64,000 bases of DNA, taken from NCBI RefSeq assembly GCF_034344865.1, contig NZ_CP133774.1, forward strand, positions 806,001 to 870,000, written 5' to 3'. This DNA comes from Pseudomonas sp. 10S4. Lineage in GTDB: Bacteria > Pseudomonadota > Gammaproteobacteria > Pseudomonadales > Pseudomonadaceae. This document shows, piece after piece, positions 55,271 to 64,000 of the stretch. The translations under genes were made by a program, and so were the position numbers. The notes beneath the pieces were generated by a model, which was given only the letters and a program-made list of their open reading frames with translations, did not search any database and was not told where the DNA came from. The first letter of the stretch is position 1, and each line of letters opens with the position of its first letter.

Positions 55271-56511
55271 ATGACCCAATCCTCCCCAGCCCTCCCCCTC
55301 ACGTTGCCATCATCGGCGGCGGCCCCGCCGGCCTGATGGCCGCTGAGGTGCTGAGCCAGGCCGGGATCAAGGTCGACCTGTACGACGGCATGCCTTCGGT
55401 GGGGCGAAAATTCCTGCTGGCCGGCGTCGGCGGCATGAACATCACTCACTCCGAAGACTACCCGGCGTTCCTCTCGCGCTACGCCGAACGGGCACCGCAG
55501 ATTGCACCACTGCTGCGGTCATTCGGCGCCGATGCGTTGTGCCAATGGATTCATGACCTGGGCATCGAAACCTTTGTCGGCAGCTCCGGCCGGGTATTTC
55601 CTACGGACATGAAAGCCGCGCCCCTGCTGCGCGCCTGGCTCAAACGCCTGCGGGACAGTGGCGTAGTTATCCACACCCGCCACCGCTGGCTGGGTTGGAA
55701 TGCCGATGGCAGCCTGAAAGTGTCCAGCCCCGAAGGTGAAAAAACCTTAACAACCGACGCAACCTTGTTAGCCCTCGGCGGCGGCAGTTGGTCGCGCCTC
55801 GGTTCGGACGGCGCCTGGATGCTGCCACTTGAACAGCACGGCGTAGGACTGGCGCCGTTGCAACCGAGCAATTGCGGCTTCGAGGTGCAGGCCTGGAGCG
55901 AATTGATGGTCAGCAAATTCGCCGGCGCGCCGCTGAAAAATATCGCCATCGGCCTCAATGACGACATCCCGCGCCTCGGCGAGTGCGTGATCACCGCCAC
56001 GGGCATTGAGGGCAGTTTGATCTACGCCCTGTCGGCACCGATCCGTGAAGCCATCAATCTGCATGGCTCGGCGACTGTTCATATCGACCTATTGCCGGGC
56101 CGACCTGTGGATAAAGTTGAGGCTGCGCTGAGCAAACCGCGCGGTTCACGCTCGATGTCCAAACACTTGCACAGTCAGTTGGGTCTTGATGGCGTCAAAG
56201 CGGCGCTGTTGCGCGAACTGACCGGCGCAGAATCCTTTGCCGATCCGGCATTGCTGGCAAAAGCGATCAAGGCATTGCCACTGACGCTGGTGAAAACCCG
56301 TCCATTGGACGAAGCCATCAGCAGTGCGGGCGGCGTGAAGTTCGAGTCGATGGATGAGCGCTTGATGCTCAAGCAGCTGCCTGGGGTGTTCTGCGCGGGC
56401 GAAATGCTGGACTGGGAAGCGCCGACGGGCGGCTATTTGCTGACGGGGTGTTTTGCCAGTGGGCGGGCGGCGGGGTTGGGGATGGTGGAGTGGTTGAAGC
56501 GTGAGGGTTGA
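55271..56511 (+). pseudogene. HI0933/YhiN-family flavoprotein, one missing C
   Basis: A 413-residue NAD(P)/FAD-dependent oxidoreductase if one C is added to the C5 run at 55294-55298. ATG 55271 gives MTQSSPALP and the next frame continues HVAIIGGGPAGLMAAEVLSQ, the FAD dinucleotide fold. Later LLALGGGSWSRLGSDG and GVFCAGEMLDWEAPTGGY are family signatures. Function unknown in this family. Everything after codon ~10 is intact. Confidence 0.85.
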
Positions 56512-56527
56512 GGACCGCAGCGCACCC

Positions 56528-56623
56528 TTCGCGAGCAAGCCCGCTCCCACATGGGATCTCGAGTGTTCACAAATAATGTGTTCACAGCAGATCCCATGTG
56601 GGAGCGAGCTTGCTCGCGATGGC
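56528..56623. repeat. REPIN with extra inner palindrome
   Basis: TTCGCGAGCAAGCCCGCTCC and inverted GGAGCGAGCTTGCTCGCGA. The inner ACATGGGATCT / AGATCCCATGT extends the stem. Confidence 0.85.
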
Positions 56624-56646
56624 GGCCTAACAGACGCCGCGTGTAA

Positions 56647-57982
56647 TCAAGGCTTCTTCTTACGCGGCCCAGTGTTAAACACCGGCACTTTTCGCACAGG
56701 CTTGAGCGAAGGTTCCACCGCCGAAGCATCCCCGCTCTCAACCCATTTACCGAGGTTGCGCTTGCTGCCACCGGAGGTCTTTGGCTTCTTCGGTTTTTTC
56801 GGTTTCTTCACCACCTGACCACTGGAATCAGTATCCGGCACCCGATGTTCAGGCTCGAAATCCTGCTCCATCTGGCGCGTCAGGGTCTGACGGGTCAGCA
56901 TCTCAATGGCGGACAGCTGATTCACTTCATCCGCGCACACCAGGGAAATTGCCTCACCGGTGGCACCCGCACGACCGGTGCGGCCGATACGGTGGATGTA
57001 GTCCTCAGCCACGATCGGCAGGTCGAAGTTGACCACCATCGGCAGATCTTCGATATCCAGACCACGGGCCGCAACGTCGGTCGCCACCAGAATCTGTATT
57101 TCACTGGCCTTGAAACGATCCAGCGCGCGCTGACGGGTCGCCTGGGGTTTGTCGCCGTGAATGCCGTCGGCATTGATGCCCAGGCCCTGAAGTTTTTCCA
57201 CCAGCGCGTCCACGCCATTGCGGGTTTTGGCGAACACCAGCACCTGTTTCCACTTGCCCTTGCGCAGCAAGTGAATGAACAGCTCCGGCTTACGCTTCTT
57301 GTCCACCACCACAACCCATTGCTTGACGGTGTTGGCCGCCACGTTGCGCGGGCTGACTTCGATGCTCAGCGGGTCGTTGAGCATTTGCCCGGCCAGCAAG
57401 CGGATCGCGTCGGAGAAGGTCGCGGAGAACAACAGCGTTTGACGTTGCTTCGGCAGCACGCGGTAAATGTTCCCCAGCTCTTCGGAGAAGCCCAGATCGA
57501 GCATGCGATCGGCTTCGTCCAGGATCAGCGTTTGCAGCTGATTGAACTTGAGGGCCTTCTGGCGATACAGGTCGAGCAAACGACCCGGAGTCGCCACCAG
57601 CACATCAACCCCTTTGCGCAGCTTCATCATCTGCGGGTTGATGCTGACGCCGCCGTACACCGCGTAAGTACTCAACGGCAGGTTCTCGGCGTACTGGCGC
57701 ACGGCTTCGTGAACCTGTTCGGCCAGTTCGCGGGTCGGCACCAGGATCAGTGCACGCACCGAGTTGGAGGCCACTTTCGGCCCTTCCATGGCCAGCAACT
57801 GCAGCAGCGGCAGCGCGAAACCGAGCGGTCTTGCCGGTGCCGGTCTTGGCCGCAGCCATCAGGTCGCGACCGGCCAGCACCGCCGGAATGGCTTGCGCCT
57901 GGACCGGCGTAGGTGTCTGGTAGCCGAGCGTCTCGAGAGAGCGCAGCAAGGGTTCGATCAGGCCAAGGGAGGCGAAAGTCAT
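56647..57982 (-). pseudogene. DEAD-box RNA helicase (RhlE-like), one extra base
   Basis: A 444-residue helicase if one extra base at 57823-57826 is removed. Q motif [13 protein letters not shown], motif [15 protein letters not shown] box ILDEADRMLDLGF, motif III LLFSAT and motif VI HRIGRTGRAG are all present. The C-terminal tail has lysine/proline repeats (KKPKKPKKPK) and is basic. RhlE-type helicases remodel RNA and aid the degradosome. Start [16 protein letters not shown] at 57982. Confidence 0.88.
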
Positions 57983-58047
57983 GGGATTACCGTAGGAAAA
58001 TTCAGCGCGGTTGTGCAAAACGAGTGTGCAATGGCGCGCAGTTTACC

Positions 58048-58973
58048 CTAATTCACACGGGATTCTGTCGGTGCCACCACCGCAGGTCGTTCCGGGCGCC
58101 GACGCCATTGTGGCAAGCCGATCAAGACTACGGCGCTGATGATCACCGCCATGGCAATCGCTTCCTCGATACCGATGGTCTCGCCAACAAACACGATGCC
58201 CAGCAACACCGCCACCGCCGGGTTGACGTAGGCATAACTGGTGGCCGCCGCTGGACGTACGTGCTTCAACAAATACATGTAGGCGTTGAAGGCAATGATC
58301 GAACCGAAACCGATCAAGTAGGCCAGCGCCAACCAGCCTTCGACCGGCGGCACACTGTCCAGACGCTCACCACTCAGCGCACTGCCGATCAACAACACCA
58401 CGCCACCCACCAGCATTTCCGCAGCACTGGCCATCGCGCCCTGGGGCAACGGCAAGTGTTTGCTCCACACCGAGCCGAAAGCCCAGGCTGCGGCGGCGAA
58501 CACCGCAACATCGCGCCCAACGGGCTCGATTGCAGGTTGGAGCCGAGGTTGAGCATGGCGATGCCGACCAACCCGAGCACAATCCCGGCCCATTCGAGAC
58601 GGGTATTACGTGCGCCCCAGAAATAGCCGCACAGCAGCGTAAACAAAGGCACCGTCGCCACCGCCAGCGCGGCAACACCGGAGGCCACCCCGCTATGCTC
58701 GGCCATGCTCACCGCACCGTTACCGAAACTGAGCAGCAAAATGCCGATCATGCCCGCCGCTTTCCACTGCGCCCAGGTCGGTGCCGGGGCCCCGCGCCAG
58801 CGCAGGAACGCATACATCAACGATCCGGCAATCACAAAGCGAATACCGCCAAGCATCAACGGCGGCCAGTACTGCACGCCGATGCGAATGACCAGATAGG
58901 TCGAGCCCCAAATCACGTACAACGCGAAAAACGCAGCGATCAACGGTAAGGGGAAGCGACGTAAGCCAGGCAT
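58048..58973 (-). pseudogene. EamA-family (YedA-like) transporter, one missing base
   Basis: 308 residues, ten helices, if one base is restored within 58504-58507. First half MPGLRRFPLPLIAAFFALYVIWGSTYLVIRIG to LGSNLQSSPLGAML; second half FAAAAWAFGSVWSKHLPLP to the end. YedA-like members export amino acids or drugs. It is divergent from the Lrp/AsnC gene, a common pairing for amino-acid exporters. Confidence 0.85.
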
Positions 58974-59138
58974 TGGGCAGCTCTCAGGCAAGAGAAGGAG
59001 AGCAGATATTCTAGAAAGGCCAACGGCTAAAAATAAGCTACAAAACCTGTTTATCGCGCCGGTACACTTTTCAAAACACGGAGATCACCGCTATAAACCG
59101 TGTATTCGAAAGTCATGTCATTTTCAGGAATTCCCACG

Positions 59139-59591
59139 ATGGACAAGTACGACCGCATGCTCCTCAGCGCCCTGTTGGAAAACGGTCGGGCGTCCTACGC
59201 CGAACTGGCGCGCAAGGTGAACCTCTCAGCCCCGGCTGTGGCCGAGCGCGTGGCCAAACTTGAGTCCTGCGGGGTGATCACCGGTTATCAGGCCAAGGTC
59301 GACCTGTCGAAAATCGGCCTGCCGATCCAGTGCGTCATCGAATTGCGGCTAAACCAGCACGGCAATCAGAAAACCTACGACGAACTGATCAAAATCCCGC
59401 AACTGACCGAGTGTCACCGGGTGACGGGGGATCCGTGCGTGATCATGCAAGCGGCGGTGGGGTCGATGCCGGAGTTGGAGGCGTTGATTAATCGGGTGGC
59501 GAAATTTGGGTTTAGCAAGACGTCGATTGTGTTGTCGAGCGCGATAGAGCGGCGGGTGCCGTTGGGGCAGTTGGACGGAAAGCAGGCCTGA
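59139..59591 (+). CDS. Lrp/AsnC-family regulator
   Basis: 150 residues. N-terminal HTH (DKYDRMLLSALLENGRASYAELARKVNLSAPAVAERVAKLE) and C-terminal RAM ligand domain (LPIQCVIELRLNQHGN, ECHRVTGDPCVIMQA). It probably controls the divergent EamA transporter in response to an amino acid. Start MDKYDRML at 59139. Confidence 0.9.
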   Translation: MDKYDRMLLSALLENGRASYAELARKVNLSAPAVAERVAKLESCGVITGYQAKVDLSKIGLPIQCVIELRLNQHGNQKTYDELIKIPQLTECHRVTGDPCVIMQAAVGSMPELEALINRVAKFGFSKTSIVLSSAIERRVPLGQLDGKQA

Positions 59592-59608
59592 AGTTGCAGG
59601 AGACCCAA

Positions 59609-59697
59609 TGTGGGAGCGGGCTTGCTCGCGAAAGCGTCGGCACATCCAACCTCGATGTGACTGACAGGCCGCTTTCGCGAGCAAGCCCGCTCCCACA
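59609..59697. repeat. REPIN
   Basis: TGTGGGAGCGGGCTTGCTCGC and inverted AGCAAGCCCGCTCCCACAGG. Confidence 0.88.
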
Positions 59698-59714
59698 GGG
59701 GATTTGCGGTGTCG

Positions 59715-60326
59715 TCAGAACCCGCGATGGCGCTTGAGATGTTCGTTGATCTTCGCCGCCGGCACTTTCTGCAAGCTGACCAGCAAATCATGGGACAACT
59801 CCCGCAACCCGTGCTGCTGCCGCAGTTGCTCAGCCAAGTGCGTCGTCAGGTTCGCCGCCATCTCGGCATCCGCCATCGCCCGGTGAGCCTTGCCGGTATT
59901 AGGCAGGCTGGCGAAAGTGGTGAGCGTCCCGAGTTTGTGATTCGGCGCCGCCGGCATCAGACGCCGGGCCAGTAACAGTGAGCAGGCAAAGTTCTGCAAC
60001 CGTGTGCGTTTGATCCGCCCCAGTTCAAAGTCCCAGAACTTCTGGTCGAACGCGGCGTTGTGCGCCAGCAGCGGCGTAATGCCGACGAACTCGTTCACCT
60101 CGTTCATCACCTGCTCGGCCGACGGTGCGGTGCGCAGCATGGCGTTGCTGATGCCAGTGAGTTGTTCGATGAACGCCGGTACGCGCACGCCGGCGTTCAT
60201 CAGGCTCTGGTAACGCTCGACGATGCGCCCCTGTTCAAGGATCACCACGGCGATTTCCGTGGCCCGGCAGCTACTGCTTGGGGAGATCCCGGTGGTTTCA
60301 AAGTCGATGACTGCTATGCGTTCCAA
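59715..60326 (-). CDS. DEDDh 3'-5' exonuclease
   Basis: 203 residues with the DnaQ-type motifs: ExoI VIDFETTG, ExoII AHNAAFDQKFW, ExoIII HRAMADAEMAANL. Too short and lacking the polymerase-binding tail of DnaQ, so a stand-alone nuclease, perhaps in RNA or DNA trimming. Starts MERIAVIDFETTG. Confidence 0.88.
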   Translation of the reverse strand: MERIAVIDFETTGISPSSSCRATEIAVVILEQGRIVERYQSLMNAGVRVPAFIEQLTGISNAMLRTAPSAEQVMNEVNEFVGITPLLAHNAAFDQKFWDFELGRIKRTRLQNFACSLLLARRLMPAAPNHKLGTLTTFASLPNTGKAHRAMADAEMAANLTTHLAEQLRQQHGLRELSHDLLVSLQKVPAAKINEHLKRHRGF

Positions 60327-60348
60327 ACCTGTTTCAACTCCGTAAAAA

Positions 60349-60828
60349 TCAATTCTTGAGCAGCAACGCGCCTTCGATTGGCACGTAGCGGCTGGCGGCG
60401 CGGATCAGCGAGTTCGCGGTCAGGCCCGGCACGCCGTAAGCCACGGCTTGTACGCCGTGCTTGCTGATGATGCGATCCAGCAGCATGTCGAAATCACCAT
60501 CGCCGGAAGCCAGCACCACTTCGTCGACATGATCGGCGGCGTCCATGATGTCGAGGGTAATACCTACGTCCCAGTCGCCCTTGGCCGAGCCGTCGCTGCG
60601 CTGGATGTAAGGCTTGAGCTTCACGATGAAGCCCAGGTTGCGCAGGATCTGCTGGAACTGCTGCTGCTTGCTGTCACCACGATCGATGGCGTAGGCATAC
60701 GCCTCGACAATCTCGCCCTGTTTACTGATATCTGCCCACAGCGCGGCATAGTTGAAGTGGCAACCATAAGCCTGACGCACGGTGTAATAGAGGTTTTGGA
60801 CATCGGCAAACACTGCGATTTTTTTCAC
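60349..60828 (-). CDS. NYN-domain protein (LabA/DUF88)
   Basis: 159 residues. A PIN-like NYN fold with acidic metal sites: AVFADVQNLYYTVRQ near the start, KGDWDVGITLDIMDAA, and VLASGDGDFDMLLDRI. Members are putative metal-dependent RNases. It lies 22 nt upstream of the exonuclease gene on the same strand, so the two may be co-transcribed nucleases. Confidence 0.87.
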   Translation of the reverse strand: MKKIAVFADVQNLYYTVRQAYGCHFNYAALWADISKQGEIVEAYAYAIDRGDSKQQQFQQILRNLGFIVKLKPYIQRSDGSAKGDWDVGITLDIMDAADHVDEVVLASGDGDFDMLLDRIISKHGVQAVAYGVPGLTANSLIRAASRYVPIEGALLLKN

Positions 60829-60931
60829 CGTGCATCCTCATGAGCGCACAAGCGCGCGGGCAGGATCAGGCCCCAGGCCCGAAAAGTTGCCCAGTATGCC
60901 AGCCTGAAGGATTGTTCCGCGAATAATCGGC

Positions 60932-60953
60932 CCGGGGCGTTTGCGCGCCCCGG
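60932..60953 (-). terminator. Hairpin after the DUF2076 gene
   Basis: CCGGGGCG-TTTGCG-CGCCCCGG, 8-bp arms, starting 12 nt past the stop. No clear T-tract. Confidence 0.45.
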
Positions 60954-60965
60954 ACGAATGGTGGG

Positions 60966-61748
60966 TCAGACGAAGGAGTCGTCGTCATCGCCGCCGAAGA
61001 ACGATGAGTCGTCATCGTTGTTGTAGTCGGTGTCGCTAAGGTCGCCCTGATCGTTGGAGTCGTTGCCGGCCATGCGCTGGTCATTGCCCCGGTCATTACC
61101 GCTTTGATCATTGACCTGGGCCGGTTCTTCCTTGATGACTTCGACGATTTGCTGCGGCTGCTGATTGCTGTGGAACATACTGCTGATGCCTTCTGCCAGC
61201 ATCACACCACCGGCCACGCCAGCCGCGGTTTTCAGCGCGCCACCGAGGAAGCCGCTACCTACCGGTGCCTGTTGTTGCGGCGCGTAGTTTTGCTGTGGCG
61301 CGCCGTAGTTCTGTTGCGGTGCACCGAAGTTCTGCTGTGGCGGCTGCGAATTGAACGATGGCCGCGCCGGTTCACGCCAGCCGCCGGTCGACGGGGGTGC
61401 GCTTTGGGTTGGCGCAGGCTGCGGATCGCGGGAGCCGCCGCCGAAGATGCTCGACAGGAAGCCACCACTGGCCGGTGCCGGAGCGCTCGCCTGGGCCTTG
61501 GCCTGTTGCAGTTCGTCCTGCAATTGCTGGATTTGCTGGGTCTGTTGCTTGTTCTGTTCGTCGAGGCTCTTGATGGCAGCCTCTTGCACCAGAATCGCCT
61601 GGGTCATGAAATAGCCCGCGGCGGGCTGGCGAGTCAGGTGTTCCTTGATCCGCGCCTCGGCTTGAGCGTCGCGCGGGGCTGAATCCGTTTCGGCCTGTTG
61701 CAGCCGGGAAAACAGTCCATCGATCAGGGTTTGTTCTTCGCTGTTCAT
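60966..61748 (-). CDS. DUF2076 protein
   Basis: 260 residues from MNSEEQTLIDGLFSRLQQAE, the DUF2076 start. A coiled coil (SLDEQNKQQTQQIQQLQDEL) precedes a Gly/Ala/Pro-rich stretch (FLSSIFGGGS), a Q-N-Y-G-A-P repeat region, a hydrophobic Gly-rich segment (AAGVAGGVMLAEGI) and a strongly acidic tail ending GGDDDDSFV. Periplasmic or membrane-linked location possible; function unknown. Confidence 0.82.
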   Translation of the reverse strand: MNSEEQTLIDGLFSRLQQAETDSAPRDAQAEARIKEHLTRQPAAGYFMTQAILVQEAAIKSLDEQNKQQTQQIQQLQDELQQAKAQASAPAPASGGFLSSIFGGGSRDPQPAPTQSAPPSTGGWREPARPSFNSQPPQQNFGAPQQNYGAPQQNYAPQQQAPVGSGFLGGALKTAAGVAGGVMLAEGISSMFHSNQQPQQIVEVIKEEPAQVNDQSGNDRGNDQRMAGNDSNDQGDLSDTDYNNDDDSSFFGGDDDDSFV

Positions 61749-61925
61749 GGCGACCTCGTAGATTGCCGGGAATATCGTCTTCCTCATCCACGATGGACAA
61801 GGTGCCTACCAGTTATGGGGCTGATACAGGATGTTTCAATAGCCTTTACCTAACGTTTACGTTTGCGCCCCCCGACGCTTCATCGGTTAAAGTGTGGAAC
61901 TGCTTTTAACCTGCGATACCGACTG

Positions 61926-62600
61926 ATGAATCCGTTCGATGTGCTGCGTGACTCCTTTTACTTCTTCAAGCGCAATCTGGGCCAGATCGTGCAGCTGTGC
62001 CTGCCGCTGGTGATTCTTGAGGCGTTCTTGCAACAATTGGTGGACAACACCGCCAGCCCGGACGGTTTCCCCGGTTACAGCGTGGTCGTCGGTTTACTGG
62101 TGTATCCACTGTATACCGCCGCGCTGATCCTGTTTCTCGACGCCCGCAGCCGTGGCGAATCGCCGCGCATCCGCGACCTGCTGGCGATGTCCGCCACGTT
62201 GTGGCCACGCTTTGCCCTGCTCACCGCGCTCAACACCTTGTTGATCCTGATCGGCCTGTCGCTGTATTTCCTGCCGGGCCTGTGGCTGATGGTGACGCTG
62301 GCCTTCGCCGAATACTTGCTGGTGCTGCGCGGTATGGCGCCGCTGGCGGCGATGAAAGAAAGCCTGCGCCTGACCCGCGGCCATTTCCTGCGCATTCTGG
62401 TGTGCATCCTCTGTGTAATGGGGCCGTTGTGGGTGCTCAAGGGCGCCAGCTACGCGGTCTATCCCGAACCACAGAACCCGGCAATCGCCCTGCTGATCGA
62501 CAGCGTCCACAGCTTCCTGCAACTGTTCACCAGCGTGGTGCTGTTCCGCCTGTTTATGCTGATTGGCGAAGTGCCTGACAAAAACGACAGACCTGCCTGA
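61926..62600 (+). CDS. YciC-family (UPF0259) membrane protein
   Basis: 224 residues with about five to six helices (LVILEAFLQQLV, VVVGLLVYPLYTAALILFL, LLTALNTLLILIGLSLYFLPGLWLMV). The MNPFDVLRDSFYFFKRNLGQI start and the basic SLRLTRGHF loop match the YciC family. Function unknown. Start 61926. Confidence 0.85.
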   Translation: MNPFDVLRDSFYFFKRNLGQIVQLCLPLVILEAFLQQLVDNTASPDGFPGYSVVVGLLVYPLYTAALILFLDARSRGESPRIRDLLAMSATLWPRFALLTALNTLLILIGLSLYFLPGLWLMVTLAFAEYLLVLRGMAPLAAMKESLRLTRGHFLRILVCILCVMGPLWVLKGASYAVYPEPQNPAIALLIDSVHSFLQLFTSVVLFRLFMLIGEVPDKNDRPA

Positions 62601-62673
62601 CCGCTCTACCCTTGGGCGCGGCCCTCGCTCTCGGGTATGCTCGGGTCATCTTTGTAACGCTATAAGCCGAGCC

Positions 62674-63753
62674 ATGACCCGTCTACTGCGCTACACCCTG
62701 CTGGGCCTGTTTGCTTTCGTTGGCCTGATCGGCCTGCTGATCTACAGCGTGACCTGGCGACCCGACGCCAAGGAAGTGCTGCCGGTCAGTTGCAACGCCA
62801 AGGCGCCGACCCTGGTGCCCGGTCAAGCCTTGAAGGTGATGACCTGGAACGTTCAGTACCTGGCGGGTAAACGCTACGTGTTCTGGAACGACCTGGCCCA
62901 GGGTGACGACGAAAGCCCCACGCTCGAAGACATGGCCTTCAGCCTCGATGAAGTGGCGCGGGTGATTCGTGACGAGCAACCGGACGTCGTGCTGCTGCAA
63001 GAACTCGATGACGGCGCCAAGGCCAGCGACTATCAGAATCAGGTCAAACTCTTGCAGGAACGGGTCGCCGACCTGTACCCCTGCAACGCCCACGCCTTCG
63101 ACTGGAAGGCCGACTTTGTGCCAGATCCGCATATCTTCGGCAGCGTCGGCCGGCAACTCGCCACCCTGAGCCGCTTCCAGATCGGACATGCCGAGCGCCT
63201 GCAATTGCCGGTGGCACCCGCCAACGTCATCAGCCGTCAGTTCAAACCGAAAAACGCTTTGCTGGTGGCGTATCTGCCGTTGAGCGATGGCGGGCAGATC
63301 GCGGTGCTCAATACCCACCTGGACCGCGTCCGCCAGCCCGACGACACCTTGCAAGCCCAAGTGACAGCGGTGGCCAAGGTCCTCGACAAATACGAAAGCC
63401 GCGGCACACCGTGGCTGATTGGCGGCGACTTCAATCTGTTGCCGCTGGGCCAATACCGACGCCTGCCCGCCGAGCAACGTACGCCCTACTCCGCCGACAG
63501 CGCATTGCATGTGCTGTGGGACAAATACCCGATGATCCCGACCAACAACGAAGCCAGCGGTGCTGATCGGGCGCAATGGCTGACCCATTACCCGAACGAT
63601 CCCGGCTTGAACGGCCCGGACCGGACGGTCGACTACCTGTTTTACAGCCCGCGGATCAAACGGGTCGAGGCAACGGTGCGCCAGGACGATACATTGCGGA
63701 TCTCCGATCATTTGCCGGTGATCGCAAAGTTCCTGTTGCCGGCCGCCCCGTAG
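62674..63753 (+). CDS. Endonuclease/exonuclease/phosphatase-family protein
   Basis: 359 residues with an N-terminal membrane anchor (LLRYTLLGLFAFVGLIGLLIYSV). The EEP fold is shown by VMTWNVQYLAG, VVLLQELDD, AVLNTHLDR, LIGGDFNLLPLG and the terminal ISDHLPVIAKF, giving all catalytic Asp, Asn and His residues. Anchored at the inner membrane, facing outward; nucleic acid or phospholipid/phosphodiester targets are possible. Start MTRLLRYTLLG at 62674. Confidence 0.88.
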   Translation: MTRLLRYTLLGLFAFVGLIGLLIYSVTWRPDAKEVLPVSCNAKAPTLVPGQALKVMTWNVQYLAGKRYVFWNDLAQGDDESPTLEDMAFSLDEVARVIRDEQPDVVLLQELDDGAKASDYQNQVKLLQERVADLYPCNAHAFDWKADFVPDPHIFGSVGRQLATLSRFQIGHAERLQLPVAPANVISRQFKPKNALLVAYLPLSDGGQIAVLNTHLDRVRQPDDTLQAQVTAVAKVLDKYESRGTPWLIGGDFNLLPLGQYRRLPAEQRTPYSADSALHVLWDKYPMIPTNNEASGADRAQWLTHYPNDPGLNGPDRTVDYLFYSPRIKRVEATVRQDDTLRISDHLPVIAKFLLPAAP

Positions 63754-63827
63754 CAGCCAAGGTTGCTTGCGATGGATGCCTGCCCGGCAACATTCATGTC
63801 GACTGAACAAGCTCGGTGCCTACAGAC

Positions 63828-64000
63828 TCAATGCTCCTCCAACTCGTCATGCAGCAATCCGAAGATCCTGCGTTTCATGTCGATGAACGAGCGTTCCATC
63901 ACCATGTCGAGGGTCCGTGGCCGCTCAATCGGCACGTCCAGAATCTGCTTGATCCGCCCGGGCCTGGCGCCCATGACGTAGACCCGGTCGCCGAGCAGAA
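63828..64000 (-). CDS. ABC transporter ATPase, C-terminal end (SsuB/TauB type)
   Basis: Only the last 57 codons are in the window: LLGDRVYVMGARPGRIKQILDVPIERP ... IFGLLHDELEEH. The D-R-V-Y-V-M-x-A-R-P-G-R-I motif after the H-loop is typical of nitrate/sulfonate/taurine importer ATPases. The rest lies off the right edge. Confidence 0.8.
   Translation of the reverse strand, partial: LLGDRVYVMGARPGRIKQILDVPIERPRTLDMVMERSFIDMKRRIFGLLHDELEEH

Overview
The window is a piece of a Pseudomonas chromosome, most likely from the P. fluorescens group. The evidence is the high-GC coding bias, many Pseudomonas-type inverted REP repeats (REPINs) between genes, and gene blocks whose order I recall from P. 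aeruginosa: mapZ-radA-ankB-katB-mscL-fpr (22.4-28.0 kb) and the quinate/shikimate block aroQ-aroE-tetR-quiC-MFS (41.5-47.2 kb). No tRNA, rRNA, CRISPR array, prophage or insertion sequence was seen. Almost everything reads as core genome.

Layout. 0-10 kb: a partial unknown gene, a LonB-type protease, DUF3015 and DUF4105 proteins, a small chorismate mutase, a lipoprotein, a Gre-like factor and EttA. 10-18.8 kb: a large PAS-GGDEF-EAL c-di-GMP protein, glyA, a DctA-type symporter and two FCD-type GntR regulators. 18.9-28 kb: yjiA-yjiX-cstA, then c-di-GMP adaptor MapZ, RadA, AnkB, catalase KatB, MscL and Fpr. 28-36 kb: a LuxR solo, RlmG, the cyanide-insensitive oxidase operon cioAB plus a small DUF2474 gene, an MFS exporter and a HigBA toxin-antitoxin pair. 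35.6-41.3 kb: a DJ-1-like protein lacking its cysteine, a secreted DUF4879 protein, a purine permease with trmA, a DUF4160/DUF2442 pair and a LysR regulator. 41.5-47.2 kb: quinate/shikimate catabolism. 47.3-49.7 kb: a small IclR locus with a DMT transporter and a gutted aldo/keto reductase. 49.8-64 kb: mixed housekeeping genes, ending inside an ABC ATPase.

The clearest regulatory signals are unannotated sites. A near-identical 16-bp element lies before aroQ and between quiC and its transporter, probably the operator of the local TetR protein. A shared TTGGAAT-type palindrome links the DMT transporter and the aldo/keto reductase remnant across the IclR gene. A perfect ANR/FNR box lies before cioAB, OxyR-phased half-sites lie before katB, and dyads precede higBA, the LuxR solo and the DUF4160/DUF2442 pair.

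Eleven apparent one-base indels break nine otherwise conserved genes, including trmA and aroE, and probably shift the 5' end of a tenth. Several fall in homopolymers. I read these mainly as residual sequencing or assembly errors. By contrast, the aldo/keto reductase has a true internal deletion. I found no convincing new defence or biosynthetic system.
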